Origin: Phycisphaerales bacterium UBA2396
GTDB lineage: Bacteria; Planctomycetota; Phycisphaerae; Phycisphaerales; UBA1924
Reading direction: 5' to 3'
Length of the DNA stretch: 43,921 nt
Assembly: GCA_002343325.1 (NCBI GenBank)
Contig: DDSG01000129.1
Span: 1 to 43,921, forward strand
Positions 1 through 8,516 of the stretch are shown piece by piece; the first letter of the stretch is position 1; every line of letters begins with the position of its first letter. The notes under the pieces were generated by a model. That model worked only from the letters and a program-made list of their open reading frames with translations, was not told the origin of the DNA and did not search any database. A program made the position numbers and the translations under genes.

Positions 1-2903
1 GCCAGCGTCTCCGCGTCCTGCTGCCCCAGCACGGGCGGCGTGTACGCCGACGCCGACCCGGGCTTCTCCGATCGCAGCGCGTCCAGCGTCGCCGCAGCCC
101 TCGCCCCGCGATCCACAACCGCCAGCGACGCCTCGCGCGCGAGCCCCCCGCCGAACTCACGGCTCACCCACCGGTCCCACGCCACCTTCCGCGTCGCGAT
201 ATCCAGCAACAGAATGATGAGCGTCCAGATCAGCAACTGCCTCCAGATCGGCAGCAGCACCTCCAGCGGGCGGACGCCCCCACGGTCGAAGAAGTTGGTC
301 TCGGGCAGCTCGGCGAACGACAACCGCCGACCACCCGTTTCGCTCGCCAGCAAGTCGAGCAGCGTCGCGTTGGACCGGAGCTGCCGATACTCGACGCCGC
401 CCGCGCTCGACGCGCCCACCACCACGGGCGAGAGCCTCCGGTCCCCGTCGCGAGGCCTGAGGATCGCGATGTACGTCCCCGACGAACCCGCCGCCACGTC
501 GGCCTCGTAGACGCCCGGTCCGGTCTGCTTCAGCCGAACCTCGCGCGACGTCCCGTCCGGCGCGTACACCGTGCCCGCAACATCCAGCCCATCGCGCGGC
601 ACACCCGCCGTGCCCGACGAATCAAGACGCAGCTTCAGCCGCCCGTCGGCCGCCTCCGCCCGCGACTCGATCCCGCGGCCCACCATGTCCACACGGCTCA
701 TCGATCGCGCCACCTGCGTCCAGAACCGCCGATACGAAGGCGTCTTGATCCACTCGGCCGCCCATCGCCCAGCGTCCGACGTGAACGCCGCAACCTGCCC
801 AAGCTCGACCTGCCAGTGCGCGAGCACCGGCTCGCCCTCCTCGGTCGCCAGCGCGTTGATCACCGTCGGCTCGCGACGCGCCTGCGTCAGCGACAACCCT
901 CCAAGCTCACCGATCGCCGGCACGCCCGCCAGCAGAGACGAGCCCCCCGTCACCACTCGGGGCACAAAGGGCTGCTCTCGCACGAGCGGGCTCCGCACCA
1001 CACGGACCGCCCGCATAAACACCTTCGGCAGCACGTTCGGGTTGATGACCTCGTACGACTCCCCGTTGCCGCGGCTTGCAATCGCCGCCATCGTCGACAG
1101 GTCCGCCCGATCCCCCACCGAGATCGCCGACACACGCACCCCCGACGCGGCAAACCTCGCCGCCGCCTCGGGCAACAGCTCGGCGTTCTGCGATCGCCCG
1201 TCGCTCATCACGATCATCAGGCGGTTCTTCGCCTCCATCGCCATGAGCTGCCGGAACCCCTCCTCCATCGCCGGCAGCGCGTCCGTCCCGCCCCCGGCGG
1301 AGATCCCGCGCACCAGGTCCGCGTTCGCCGCCGGGTCCTTGTTCGGGCCCAGCGGGATCAGCGTCGAATACCCGTTGTTGAAGGTGATCACGCCCAGCAG
1401 ATCGCGCTTATCGAGGCTGCGGATCGCCAGCGCCGCCGCCTCGTTGGCGATCTGCTGCTGGCTCCGCGTCGAACCCATCACATGGAAGTTCATCGAGCCC
1501 GAGTTGTCGAGCACCAGCATGATCGCCACTTCCGGCACGACCACCTTGTCCGGCAGATCGAGCAGCACGGGCAGCATCGGCTCAATCTCGCTCCCTCGCC
1601 ACCCGCCCGCGCCAAAGCTCTCCGGCCCGCCCACCATCACCAGGCCCGATCCCAGATCCCGCACCAGCGACACCAGCGCCCGCTGCTTCTCGCTCGACAG
1701 CCCGTCCGCCGGCACGTTCTCCAGGATCACCAGGTCGTATCCCTGCAGCGTCAGAATGTCCCCCGGTGCCTCCTCCGGGCGGAACGTGTCCACCTTGAGC
1801 CCCGCCTCGCGCAGCGTGCTCGACAGCGTCGTCCCGCCGCCGCTGTTCACCCCGTCCAGATGAAGCACCCACCCCGCCCCGGGCGTGATCGTGAACCCCT
1901 CGGCCGCGTTGTTCTGCGTCAGCGTGTCGCCCGCCACAACGGTCCGCGAGGACTCCTCCGTCGTCGTATCCGGTTCATAGATCGCTCGGAACCGGTGCAC
2001 CCGCCCCTCGTCCAGCGGCACATCGAGGACAATCGTGTTCCGCCCGCCCGCCAGCTCAACACGCCGCCCATCGCCCGCCTCGCCCGGGCTCAGATCAATC
2101 GCCCGGTCGTTGTCCTGAAGCCGAAGCGTGCCCGTCGCGGGCCCCGTCGACACGATCGACACGCGCACCGACACCGTGCTCTGCGCCGCCGAGCGTGGCG
2201 GGGCGTCCACCGACTCGACGTACACCTCGTCCTTCACCTCGTACTCAACCGGCAACGTCCAGACCTGCACCACGCCGCGTGTGCCGCGCGACGCACCCTC
2301 TTCGACCCGTGCCCCCGCCGTCTGCCTCGCCGCCAGAAGCGCATCGCCCGACGTTTCCACGCCGTCGGAAATCAGCACAAGCCTTCCCGCCGCATCAGGA
2401 GGCAGCATCGCCCGGGCAAGCCGCAACGCCCCCTCGATGTTCGTCCCCTCGCCCAGCGGCAGCGCGGTCGTCCAATCCAGCTCGCGCGACCGTGTGGGCG
2501 TCACGATCGCCGCCGACTGCTCGCCGAACGCCACGATCCCCACCAGATCATCCGGCCCGCGCCGGGCGGCCGCCGCATCCACCGCCCGCTTCACCACGTC
2601 CAGAACCCGCCGCCCCGAAAGGTCCGCCGGAATCTCCCCCACATCCTCCAGCATGCCCGTCGGGCGGTCCATCGAAGGCGAGACGTCCACGACGAAGATG
2701 ACCGCGAACCGGTCCGTCCGCTGAACGCTGCTCGCCCCCGCCAGAAGAAGCGTCAGCAGCGCGAACAACACCAGCCTCAGCACCACCGCCGACCACCGGC
2801 GGACCACGCTCATCGACGAGAAAAGCCGCAGCGCGAGCAGCACCGCCGGGGCCACCAAGGCCAGGCCCCAGAACCACTCCGGGTTGGCAACCCGAAACTC
2901 CAT
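1..2903 (-). CDS. Large membrane protein with two von Willebrand A domains (C-terminus cut off by window edge)
   Basis: The reading frame stays open from an ATG at 2903 to the window edge, about 967 codons with no stop, so the C-terminus is missing. The N-terminus resembles BatA-type proteins: a short segment starting near Asn7-Pro8-Glu9-Trp10, then two hydrophobic helices at about residues 10-27 and 37-55. A first VWA domain follows, with a MIDAS motif Asp-Val-Ser-Pro-Ser near residue 68 and a later Ser-Asp-Gly-Val. A stretch resembling a glutamine-amidotransferase fold (GLVMVGGPESFGAGGW) leads into a second VWA domain with Asp-Asn-Ser-Gly-Ser near residue 463 and MIVMSDGRS. A membrane helix sits near residue 880. 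Both MIDAS motifs look able to bind metal. Proteins of this build are common in planctomycetes and usually of unknown function; a role in envelope protein-protein contact is inference. It is divergent from the gene at 3097. Confidence 0.85.
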   Translation of the reverse strand, partial: MEFRVANPEWFWGLALVAPAVLLALRLFSSMSVVRRWSAVVLRLVLFALLTLLLAGASSVQRTDRFAVIFVVDVSPSMDRPTGMLEDVGEIPADLSGRRVLDVVKRAVDAAAARRGPDDLVGIVAFGEQSAAIVTPTRSRELDWTTALPLGEGTNIEGALRLARAMLPPDAAGRLVLISDGVETSGDALLAARQTAGARVEEGASRGTRGVVQVWTLPVEYEVKDEVYVESVDAPPRSAAQSTVSVRVSIVSTGPATGTLRLQDNDRAIDLSPGEAGDGRRVELAGGRNTIVLDVPLDEGRVHRFRAIYEPDTTTEESSRTVVAGDTLTQNNAAEGFTITPGAGWVLHLDGVNSGGGTTLSSTLREAGLKVDTFRPEEAPGDILTLQGYDLVILENVPADGLSSEKQRALVSLVRDLGSGLVMVGGPESFGAGGWRGSEIEPMLPVLLDLPDKVVVPEVAIMLVLDNSGSMNFHVMGSTRSQQQIANEAAALAIRSLDKRDLLGVITFNNGYSTLIPLGPNKDPAANADLVRGISAGGGTDALPAMEEGFRQLMAMEAKNRLMIVMSDGRSQNAELLPEAAARFAASGVRVSAISVGDRADLSTMAAIASRGNGESYEVINPNVLPKVFMRAVRVVRSPLVREQPFVPRVVTGGSSLLAGVPAIGELGGLSLTQARREPTVINALATEEGEPVLAHWQVELGQVAAFTSDAGRWAAEWIKTPSYRRFWTQVARSMSRVDMVGRGIESRAEAADGRLKLRLDSSGTAGVPRDGLDVAGTVYAPDGTSREVRLKQTGPGVYEADVAAGSSGTYIAILRPRDGDRRLSPVVVGASSAGGVEYRQLRSNATLLDLLASETGGRRLSFAELPETNFFDRGGVRPLEVLLPIWRQLLIWTLIILLLDIATRKVAWDRWVSREFGGGLAREASLAVVDRGARAAATLDALRSEKPGSASAYTPPVLGQQDAETL

Positions 2904-3096
2904 GCGGGAGTGTACCCCTCCAACCGCCGAACCTCGGGCCCGGCCCCCCCATCATGACCCGGCGGCGACCCAGCGGCGATCCAGTGCCGCCGATTATCTT
3001 CTCGAACCCTTCGGACGCTCGCCCCACCGCGGTGTCTATGTCGTGAACGGCCGAGCCGGCGGCCCTTCACAAGTCCTGCCCGGCGGAGATTCACTC

Positions 3097-4197
3097 ATGA
3101 TGCAGCTCAATTCGATGATCGTTCGGCGGTTGACGGTGCTCGCGGGAGCAGCCACGATCCTCCTCGCCGGCTCGACGCTCGCCCAGACCGAGTTCACCGG
3201 CCTGCCCATCCCCCGCGAACGCCTCGCCGACTGGGTCAGCAAGCCCGAGTCACGCAACGCCGCACTCCGCTACTGGGCCCTCGCCTCGTCCATCTCTCGC
3301 GAGCAGGGCGACAAGATCTCGGCGGTCACCTGGGACACCGTCGGCGGCGAACTCGACCGCTCCAAGTGGCCCAAGGAGCTCGAAGCCGCCGCCAAGCTCG
3401 TCGAAGGCGAGCTCGCCATGATCGGGCCCGGCCTCGTCTCCGCGTCAAATCTCACCAAGTGCGACTTCGAGCTTCCGCTCGAGGAAGGCGTCTCCGTCCT
3501 GCTCCCCCATCTCGGACGCATGCGCATGATCGCACGCATCGTGCGCATCGAAGCGAGGGTTCACCTCGCCGCCGGGAACGCCGACAAGGCCGCCGATCTC
3601 CTCTGCGGGCTCATGCGTCTCTCCAGGCACATGCCCAACGACCGCACCCTCATCTCATCCCTCGTGGGCGTGGCGATCTCGGCTCTCGCACGCGACGAGA
3701 TGCAGTACGTGCTCACCTCCCCCACGCTCACCCAGGCCGGCCGCGATGCCCTGCTCACCGAGCTGAAGCTCTCGGCCAAGCCCGACGCTTTCCAGTTCCG
3801 CAACGCCGTCGAAGCCGAGTGCTTCATCTTCCTCGAATGGGTCCGGGCCCAGGCCGCCGCGGGTCAGCAGGGAATCGACTTCGTCGCCTCGCTCGCCGGC
3901 GGCGAGGGCGAGACCGAGTCCACCAGGCTCCTCCGCTCACTCGACGCCAAGTCCTTTGCCGAAGCCTGCGACATGGCGAGCAAGGCCTACGACGAGGTCC
4001 TCGCCGCCCTCAACCAAGACGACCCCGCACCGATCATCGCCGCCATCTCCGATCGCGCCGGCCGCGGAGACTTCGGCCCCGTCACACAGATCATCTTCCC
4101 CTCCTTCTCCAAGGCCTTCGAGAGCATGTCCCGCGAAAGCCGCAAGCTCGAGGAGCTCATCGAGAAGGCCAGCGTCAAGCCCGCTCCGACCAACTGA
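3097..4197 (+). CDS. Secreted helical protein of unknown function
   Basis: A 366-residue protein starting at the ATG at 3097, with a GGAG ribosome site about 10 bases upstream; a second ATG follows at once. Residues 1-28 form a signal peptide with a likely cleavage after Leu-Ala-Gln. The mature part is mainly helical. The stretch around residues 135-190 (arginine-rich helices, then ARVHLAAGNADKAADLLCGL) looks like TPR-type helical hairpins. I recognise no catalytic motif. Its stop lies 8 bases before the sigma factor start, so the two genes are probably co-transcribed. That suggests a link with an envelope-stress or regulatory unit, but no function can be read from the sequence. Confidence 0.8.
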   Translation: MMQLNSMIVRRLTVLAGAATILLAGSTLAQTEFTGLPIPRERLADWVSKPESRNAALRYWALASSISREQGDKISAVTWDTVGGELDRSKWPKELEAAAKLVEGELAMIGPGLVSASNLTKCDFELPLEEGVSVLLPHLGRMRMIARIVRIEARVHLAAGNADKAADLLCGLMRLSRHMPNDRTLISSLVGVAISALARDEMQYVLTSPTLTQAGRDALLTELKLSAKPDAFQFRNAVEAECFIFLEWVRAQAAAGQQGIDFVASLAGGEGETESTRLLRSLDAKSFAEACDMASKAYDEVLAALNQDDPAPIIAAISDRAGRGDFGPVTQIIFPSFSKAFESMSRESRKLEELIEKASVKPAPTN

Positions 4198-4205
4198 ACA
4201 CTCCC

Positions 4206-4766
4206 GTGGCGACGATCGATCCACATCTCACGGACCTTGACCTCCTGCGCGAGACTGCCAGAGGAGACGACCACGCCGCTCGTCTCCTCTGGCAGCGCCA
4301 CGCGCTCTGGATCCGCGCCTACGCCGCCTCGATCGCCCCCGACGCCGCCGACGACCTCCTCCAGCGGGCCTTCTGCACCATCCTCGACACTCCCGCTCGC
4401 GACATCCACAAGGTCACCGACGCCCGCGCCTGGCTCTGCCGATGCGTCCGCAACGACGCCCTCAATCTCCTCCGCTCCAGACGACGCGAGACCAACCGTC
4501 GCCTGCAGCTTCGCCCCGCTCTCGCCACCACGCCCGATCACGACGCCGGACTCCTCTCAACCGCCCTGGCCTCTCTGCCCCGCAGGCTCCGCGAGGTACT
4601 CCTCCTCCGCCACAAGGCCGGGCTTACCTTTGATCAAATGTCCCTGGCGCTGGGCGTCCCACGCTCCACCCTCGCCTCACGCCACGACGTGGCCATCGCC
4701 CAGCTCAGACGCTTGCTCGCCGAACACCATCCGCCCTCCACCGCCCGCGAGGTTCATCATGCGTAA
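4206..4766 (+). CDS. ECF-type RNA polymerase sigma factor
   Basis: A 186-residue protein read from a GTG at 4206, which is the first start in this frame after the preceding stop and gives the usual ECF length. Region 2 is visible at about residues 25-95 (Asp-Ala-Ala-Asp-Asp-Leu-Leu-Gln-Arg-Ala-Phe followed by AWLCRCVRNDALNLLRSRRR). Region 4 lies near residues 118-172 (LPRRLREVLLLRHKAGLTF, then a helix-turn-helix with Gly-Val-Pro-Arg-Ser-Thr-Leu). Regions 1 and 3 are absent, as in ECF factors. The longer upstream extension of the frame overlaps the previous gene and is out-of-frame noise. The gene overlaps the next one by 8 bases, the usual arrangement for a sigma/anti-sigma pair. Target promoters are unknown. 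Confidence 0.88.
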   Translation: MATIDPHLTDLDLLRETARGDDHAARLLWQRHALWIRAYAASIAPDAADDLLQRAFCTILDTPARDIHKVTDARAWLCRCVRNDALNLLRSRRRETNRRLQLRPALATTPDHDAGLLSTALASLPRRLREVLLLRHKAGLTFDQMSLALGVPRSTLASRHDVAIAQLRRLLAEHHPPSTAREVHHA

Positions 4767-5118
4767 CCACAACGACGACGACGCACTCCTCGCCTCCCTT
4801 TCGCACGCCGACAGCGACGCAGGCCCGCCCCCCCGGGCGTTCATCGCCAAGGTCCGCCGACGCCGCTGGGCTCGACGCGCACGCACCGTCGGCGCCAACG
4901 TCCTCATCTTCGGCCTCGCCGTCGCCATCTGGGCGTCCATCTCGACACAGCACGGCAACCAAGGCGGCTCAACCACGCCCCCACCGAGCCAGACACCCGT
5001 CGTCATCTCCGCCAGCCACGCCCGGCCGACACTGTGGGACCTCCGCCAGGTCGACCCCGACGCGCAGCTTCTGCCGGGCGAGCTCACCGACGCCGCCTCC
5101 GACAGCAGCTCGCTGTAA
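4759..5118 (+). CDS. Small single-pass membrane protein, probable anti-sigma factor
   Basis: A 119-residue protein whose ATG lies inside the end of the sigma factor gene (8-base overlap), implying translational coupling. The N-terminal 50 residues are charged and contain an Arg-rich patch (KVRRRRWARRAR). A single hydrophobic helix follows at about residues 47-61, then a Pro/Ser/Thr-rich, probably periplasmic tail of about 55 residues. Topology and position fit an anti-sigma factor holding the sigma factor at the membrane. The zinc-binding His-x3-Cys-x2-Cys motif of the common ZAS anti-sigma domain is absent, so the call rests on context and topology alone. Confidence 0.65.
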   Translation: MRNHNDDDALLASLSHADSDAGPPPRAFIAKVRRRRWARRARTVGANVLIFGLAVAIWASISTQHGNQGGSTTPPPSQTPVVISASHARPTLWDLRQVDPDAQLLPGELTDAASDSSSL

Positions 5119-5236
5119 CCACGCGCGGACCAGATGCCGGGCGCGATAACTCTCCGAAGTCCACCCGCGCGCGCTATCCCGCGGCGCTCCCCTTCGCGAG
5201 GGAAGCCGCACGCGCCGGCCGTCCGATACACCTTCC

Positions 5237-8149
5237 ATGCTCCGAGTCTCGGCCATGGCGATGGTCCTCTGTTCGTGGGTGCTGGCCCAGCCGGTCGCGA
5301 CCCTCCCCGATCCGGCAGGCCCCGAAGAAATCGGCCTGGGCTCCGTGCTCGCCCCCGCCTCCACCAGCAAGCCGCGATCCTCAGGCCGCCTCACCAGAGC
5401 CTTCGACTTCGACGCGCCCACGCCCAACCCCGTGCCCGACGACTGGTCGCGGGCTCAGGACGAAAGCGCCATCGGCGGCTCATTCGAACGCCCGGGCTTC
5501 CCTTCCATCAACCTCGCCGAACTCGATCGATCCGTCGGTCATTCCGGATCCACCAGCGTCCGCCTTCCCACCCGCGGCGGCAGCACAAGCCTCGTCCTTC
5601 GCTCCGGCGTCATCCCGGTCTTTGCCGACGCCGACTACCGCGTCACCGCCGTCGTGCGCACGGCGGGCCTGCGCAACGCCCGCGCCGCCATCGTCGCCCG
5701 CTTCCTCGACGCCTCCAGCACCCCGATCCCCGGCGCCCAGCGCCGCAGCGATCTGGTCATTTCCGATGCTCGATGGTCCGAGATCGCGGTCGAGCTGCCC
5801 GGGCAATGGCCCGGGTCGTCCTACCTCCAGATCGAACTGCAGACCCTCCAGCCCCGCGAGTTCATCACCGGTGTCGGCGAGAAGTTCCGAACCGTGCCCG
5901 AAGACTTCGAAGGCTCCGCCTGGTTCGACGATGTCCGTGTCACGCAGTTGGCCCGGCTCGAACTTTCCCTCAACGACCCGACCGGACTTGTCGTCTTCCC
6001 GCAGAAGCCGGCTATTCGCGGCCTCATCCGCGACCTCACCGGCGAATCGCTCTCCACACGCATCGAAATCCGCGACGTCAACGGCGACGTCGTTCACACC
6101 GGCGGCCAGCCGCTCTCCCAAGGACAGGACGAAGTACGAATCGCCCCCGAACTCCCCGGCTTCGGTTGGTACCGTGCCATGCTCGAAGTCGTCAGCGCCG
6201 GACGCGTCGTCGGCGTCGTGACACGTGACTTCGTCTGGCTGCCCGCCGACGACGCCATCGACGCGCGCGCGGGCGGCTCCCCAGATCGCCGACGCCTCGG
6301 CGTCGTGCTCAACGACTTCGCCAGTGACCGAACCCCCGCCATGCTCCGGCTCGCCGAGGAACTCGGCTCCCGCTCCATCACGGTGCCCCTGTGGACCTCG
6401 GAACTCACCCCTGCGCTCGCCGCCGAACGCTCCAAGTCCATGAGCCCCTTCGTCGACGGGCTTCTCGCCGCATGGTTCGACGTTGGATTCTCGCTCGGCG
6501 AGCCCCCCGCGGGGGCTGTGCCCCCCGAGCTGCTGGACCGCAACGACACATGGGAGGTCCTCGCGCAGGATCGACGCATCTGGTGGCCTTATCTCGATCA
6601 GTACCTCGACCGTTTCGGGCAGCGCGTGCGTCGGTGGCAGATCGGACCCAACGGCAGCGCCTCGGCCGCCTGGAGGCGCGGACTTCGGACCGACCTCGAC
6701 CGCCTCGACCGCTTGATCTCCACCCTGGTAGCCGGTCCCATCCTGACCATCCCCTCCCGCGCCGAGTTCGGGCTCTCTCCCGGGTTGATCGCGGGCGACC
6801 AGCACGCCGCGGCCGTCGCAAGCCTGATCTCCGCCGACCTGCCGAGCACGGCCGCGGGCGAACTGGTCCGCCACTGGCGGGCCGGGGGATCCGCGGAGGG
6901 CGCCGCCGAGCTCACCGCGGTCTTCGAGTTGGCGGACGAAGAGACCCTGGGCCTCTCCGCGGGCGTCGACGACATGATCCGCAAGGTTGTCGAGCTGTGG
7001 AACGCGGCCGGCTCCGGCCCGGCCAAGGCCGAGATCCGTGCGGCACTCGAGCAACCCTGGGGATGGACCGACACGAAGGCTCCCAAGCCCCAGATCCGAC
7101 CCGAGTTCGCCGCCTGGCGCAACCTCACCCGCGTGCTCGCCGATCGCGTCGTGGTCGGCACCATGCCCGTCGCGCCCGGAGTCAAGTGCTACATCCTCGC
7201 GCCGGACCTTGGCGCCCCGGAAGATCGCGGCGGGGCCCTTGTCCTCTGGAACGAGACGGCCCTGCCCGAGGACGCTGTGCTCGAAGCGCACCTGGGCTCG
7301 GGCGCGATCTGGCTCGTGGACCGCTTCGGGAACAAGGGTGTTCTGCAGACGCCCCGCCACGCGACCGACCACCTGGGCGATGAAACGATCATCGCCAACG
7401 AGCAGAAAGCCCGCGATGAGGTGGTCACGGCCGGTCTGGTCCGTGTTCGGGCCACGTCCACGCCGATCTTCATCGAAGGGATCGACGTCAATCTGGTTCG
7501 AATGCTCGCGTCCCTTCGGATCACCCCCGCGTTCCTCGAATCCTCGTCCCAGCGCAAAGATCTCTCGATCGAGTTCAACAACCCCTGGCCCATGCCGATC
7601 ACCGGGCAGATCACCATCGTCGAACCCGTGGGCACGGGGGTGGCGTCCGACGGGCTCGACCGGAGCTGGAAGATTGTGCCCCGGGTGATGCGCTTCGCGG
7701 GCGAGGCCAACTCCACGATCACGCTTCCGATCTCGGTGGCCTTCGGCGGCCTGGAGGAAGCCGGGCGACGCGATTTCGTGCTCAATCTCGACGTCACCGC
7801 CGAGCGACGTGTCACCGGCGTGCGGGCTCGCACGCCCGTGGAGATCGGCCTGCGAAACGTCAAGCTCGACGTCCAGTCCATGCGATCGGGCGTGGGCGGG
7901 AGTGATGTCGTCATCGAGGCGCGGGTCACCAACATCGGCGAGTCACCCATCGACATGGAACTGACGGCCTTCCCCCCGGGGCAGCCACGCACAGGTTCGA
8001 CCATCGGCGGGCTCCTGCCGGGTCACCAGGCGCTGCGTCGCTTCGTTTTCCGCGGTCAGGCCCCGGTCATGTCGGGCCAGCGCGTCGTGCTGAGCCTCAC
8101 CGAGCCCGGCGGCGGGATGCGTCTCAACACCTCCACGGTCGTGCCATGA
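5237..8149 (+). CDS. Large exported protein with a glycosidase-like middle region and beta-sandwich ends
   Basis: A 970-residue protein with a signal peptide ending near Val-Leu-Ala-Gln (residue 18). Residues about 85-235 look like a carbohydrate-binding type beta-sandwich (paired beta strands ending in GSAWFDDVRV, as in CBM families). The middle, about 350-640, resembles a TIM-barrel glycosidase: VRRWQIGPNG sits where clan-A enzymes carry Trp-Gln-Ile-Gly-Asn-Glu, but the catalytic Glu of that motif is not present. The C-terminal 200 residues look like two Ig-like or NEW3/CARDB-type domains (LSIEFNNPWPMPITGQITIV; VVIEARVTNIGESPIDMEL). It lies 118 bases after the anti-sigma-like gene and may belong to the same unit. 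The function is unknown; binding of a polysaccharide is inference. Confidence 0.8.
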   Translation: MLRVSAMAMVLCSWVLAQPVATLPDPAGPEEIGLGSVLAPASTSKPRSSGRLTRAFDFDAPTPNPVPDDWSRAQDESAIGGSFERPGFPSINLAELDRSVGHSGSTSVRLPTRGGSTSLVLRSGVIPVFADADYRVTAVVRTAGLRNARAAIVARFLDASSTPIPGAQRRSDLVISDARWSEIAVELPGQWPGSSYLQIELQTLQPREFITGVGEKFRTVPEDFEGSAWFDDVRVTQLARLELSLNDPTGLVVFPQKPAIRGLIRDLTGESLSTRIEIRDVNGDVVHTGGQPLSQGQDEVRIAPELPGFGWYRAMLEVVSAGRVVGVVTRDFVWLPADDAIDARAGGSPDRRRLGVVLNDFASDRTPAMLRLAEELGSRSITVPLWTSELTPALAAERSKSMSPFVDGLLAAWFDVGFSLGEPPAGAVPPELLDRNDTWEVLAQDRRIWWPYLDQYLDRFGQRVRRWQIGPNGSASAAWRRGLRTDLDRLDRLISTLVAGPILTIPSRAEFGLSPGLIAGDQHAAAVASLISADLPSTAAGELVRHWRAGGSAEGAAELTAVFELADEETLGLSAGVDDMIRKVVELWNAAGSGPAKAEIRAALEQPWGWTDTKAPKPQIRPEFAAWRNLTRVLADRVVVGTMPVAPGVKCYILAPDLGAPEDRGGALVLWNETALPEDAVLEAHLGSGAIWLVDRFGNKGVLQTPRHATDHLGDETIIANEQKARDEVVTAGLVRVRATSTPIFIEGIDVNLVRMLASLRITPAFLESSSQRKDLSIEFNNPWPMPITGQITIVEPVGTGVASDGLDRSWKIVPRVMRFAGEANSTITLPISVAFGGLEEAGRRDFVLNLDVTAERRVTGVRARTPVEIGLRNVKLDVQSMRSGVGGSDVVIEARVTNIGESPIDMELTAFPPGQPRTGSTIGGLLPGHQALRRFVFRGQAPVMSGQRVVLSLTEPGGGMRLNTSTVVP

Positions 8150-8158
8150 TGCGTGCGG

Positions 8159-8187
8159 TTGACCGACTTCACCTCGCCGACTATTCT
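8159..8187 (+). promoter_or_regulatory. Predicted sigma-70 type promoter of the LysW operon
   Basis: TTGACC at 8159-8164 and TATTCT at 8182-8187 are separated by exactly 17 bases, close to the TTGACA/TATAAT consensus and unusual in so GC-rich a region. It starts 10 bases after the stop of the preceding gene and points toward lysW. Transcription would start near 8194, placing the small frame at 8202 at the very 5' end of the message. Confidence 0.65.
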
Positions 8188-8201
8188 CTCTGTTGAAGCT
8201 C

Positions 8202-8309
8202 ATGGATCGCACGCGCACCAGCCCGATGAACGCTCACGCCGACCTGTCGGCCGTGGTGACGTCTTCGGTCGCGATCCTGGCGAAAGCGAAAAAAGCGAAA
8301 GGCTGCTGA
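8202..8309 (+). CDS. Putative lysine-rich attenuation leader peptide upstream of lysW
   Basis: A 35-codon frame running from ATG at 8202 to TGA at 8309. Its last nine residues are Ala-Lys-Ala-Lys-Lys-Ala-Lys-Gly-Cys, so four of the final eight sense codons are Lys, followed closely by the stop. All four are AAA, whereas all seven Lys codons of lysX just downstream are AAG. Position (between a predicted promoter and a lysine-type biosynthetic operon), size and a terminal run of the end-product codon are the classic marks of an attenuation leader such as trpL or hisL. Weak points: only GAAG precedes the ATG as a ribosome site, and the predicted 5' leader is just 6-9 bases. An internal ATG at 8226 would give 27 residues with the same tail. 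It was found by reading the sequence; no homologue is claimed. Confidence 0.55.
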   Translation: MDRTRTSPMNAHADLSAVVTSSVAILAKAKKAKGC

Positions 8310-8335
8310 GGCTCCGGCCCGGCTCGTGATGTTTG

Positions 8336-8493
8336 CGGCGTGAGAGCGCCGTGGCGTTGCTGATGCCCAGAGTTCGGGGCCTCCCTCGCGTTCGCGGGGC
8401 CGACGTCCGCACGTTGGACCCCGCTCCATCCCCCACCCCCAACACAGATGACCAGAGCAGGGCCGATGCCGGGCCGCGTGGCGCGGCGGGCCC
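8336..8493 (+). promoter_or_regulatory. Structured leader between the Lys-rich peptide and lysW
   Basis: The 207 bases between the leader-peptide stop and lysW hold three hairpins by eye. The first is a 5-bp GC stem, 8336-8340 with 8347-8351. The second has 6 pairs (one G-T), 8384-8389 with 8394-8399. The third is the largest: an inner 6-bp stem 8473-8478 with 8482-8487 and an outer 5-bp stem 8460-8464 with 8489-8493, ending 7 bases before the lysW ribosome site. None is followed by a run of T, so no canonical intrinsic attenuator is visible. Rho-dependent or translational control would fit better. No lysine (L-box) riboswitch was recognised. Confidence 0.4.
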
Positions 8494-8516
8494 ATCACAA
8501 AGAAGGAGTCAGCATC

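Noticed and set aside
571..2957. Long plus-strand open frames over the first 3 kb
   Set aside because: They are low-complexity Arg/Pro/Ser/His-rich shadows of the minus-strand VWA gene, which reads as a coherent domain protein without a stop.
8448..8516. N-terminal extension of lysW from the ATG at 8448
   Set aside because: It lacks a ribosome site and conservation with the family; the ATG at 8517 has AAGGAG and gives the usual LysW size.
8310..8516. Lysine (L-box) riboswitch upstream of lysW
   Set aside because: About 200 bases with only short local hairpins; I could not see the multi-helix junction or conserved core of that class.
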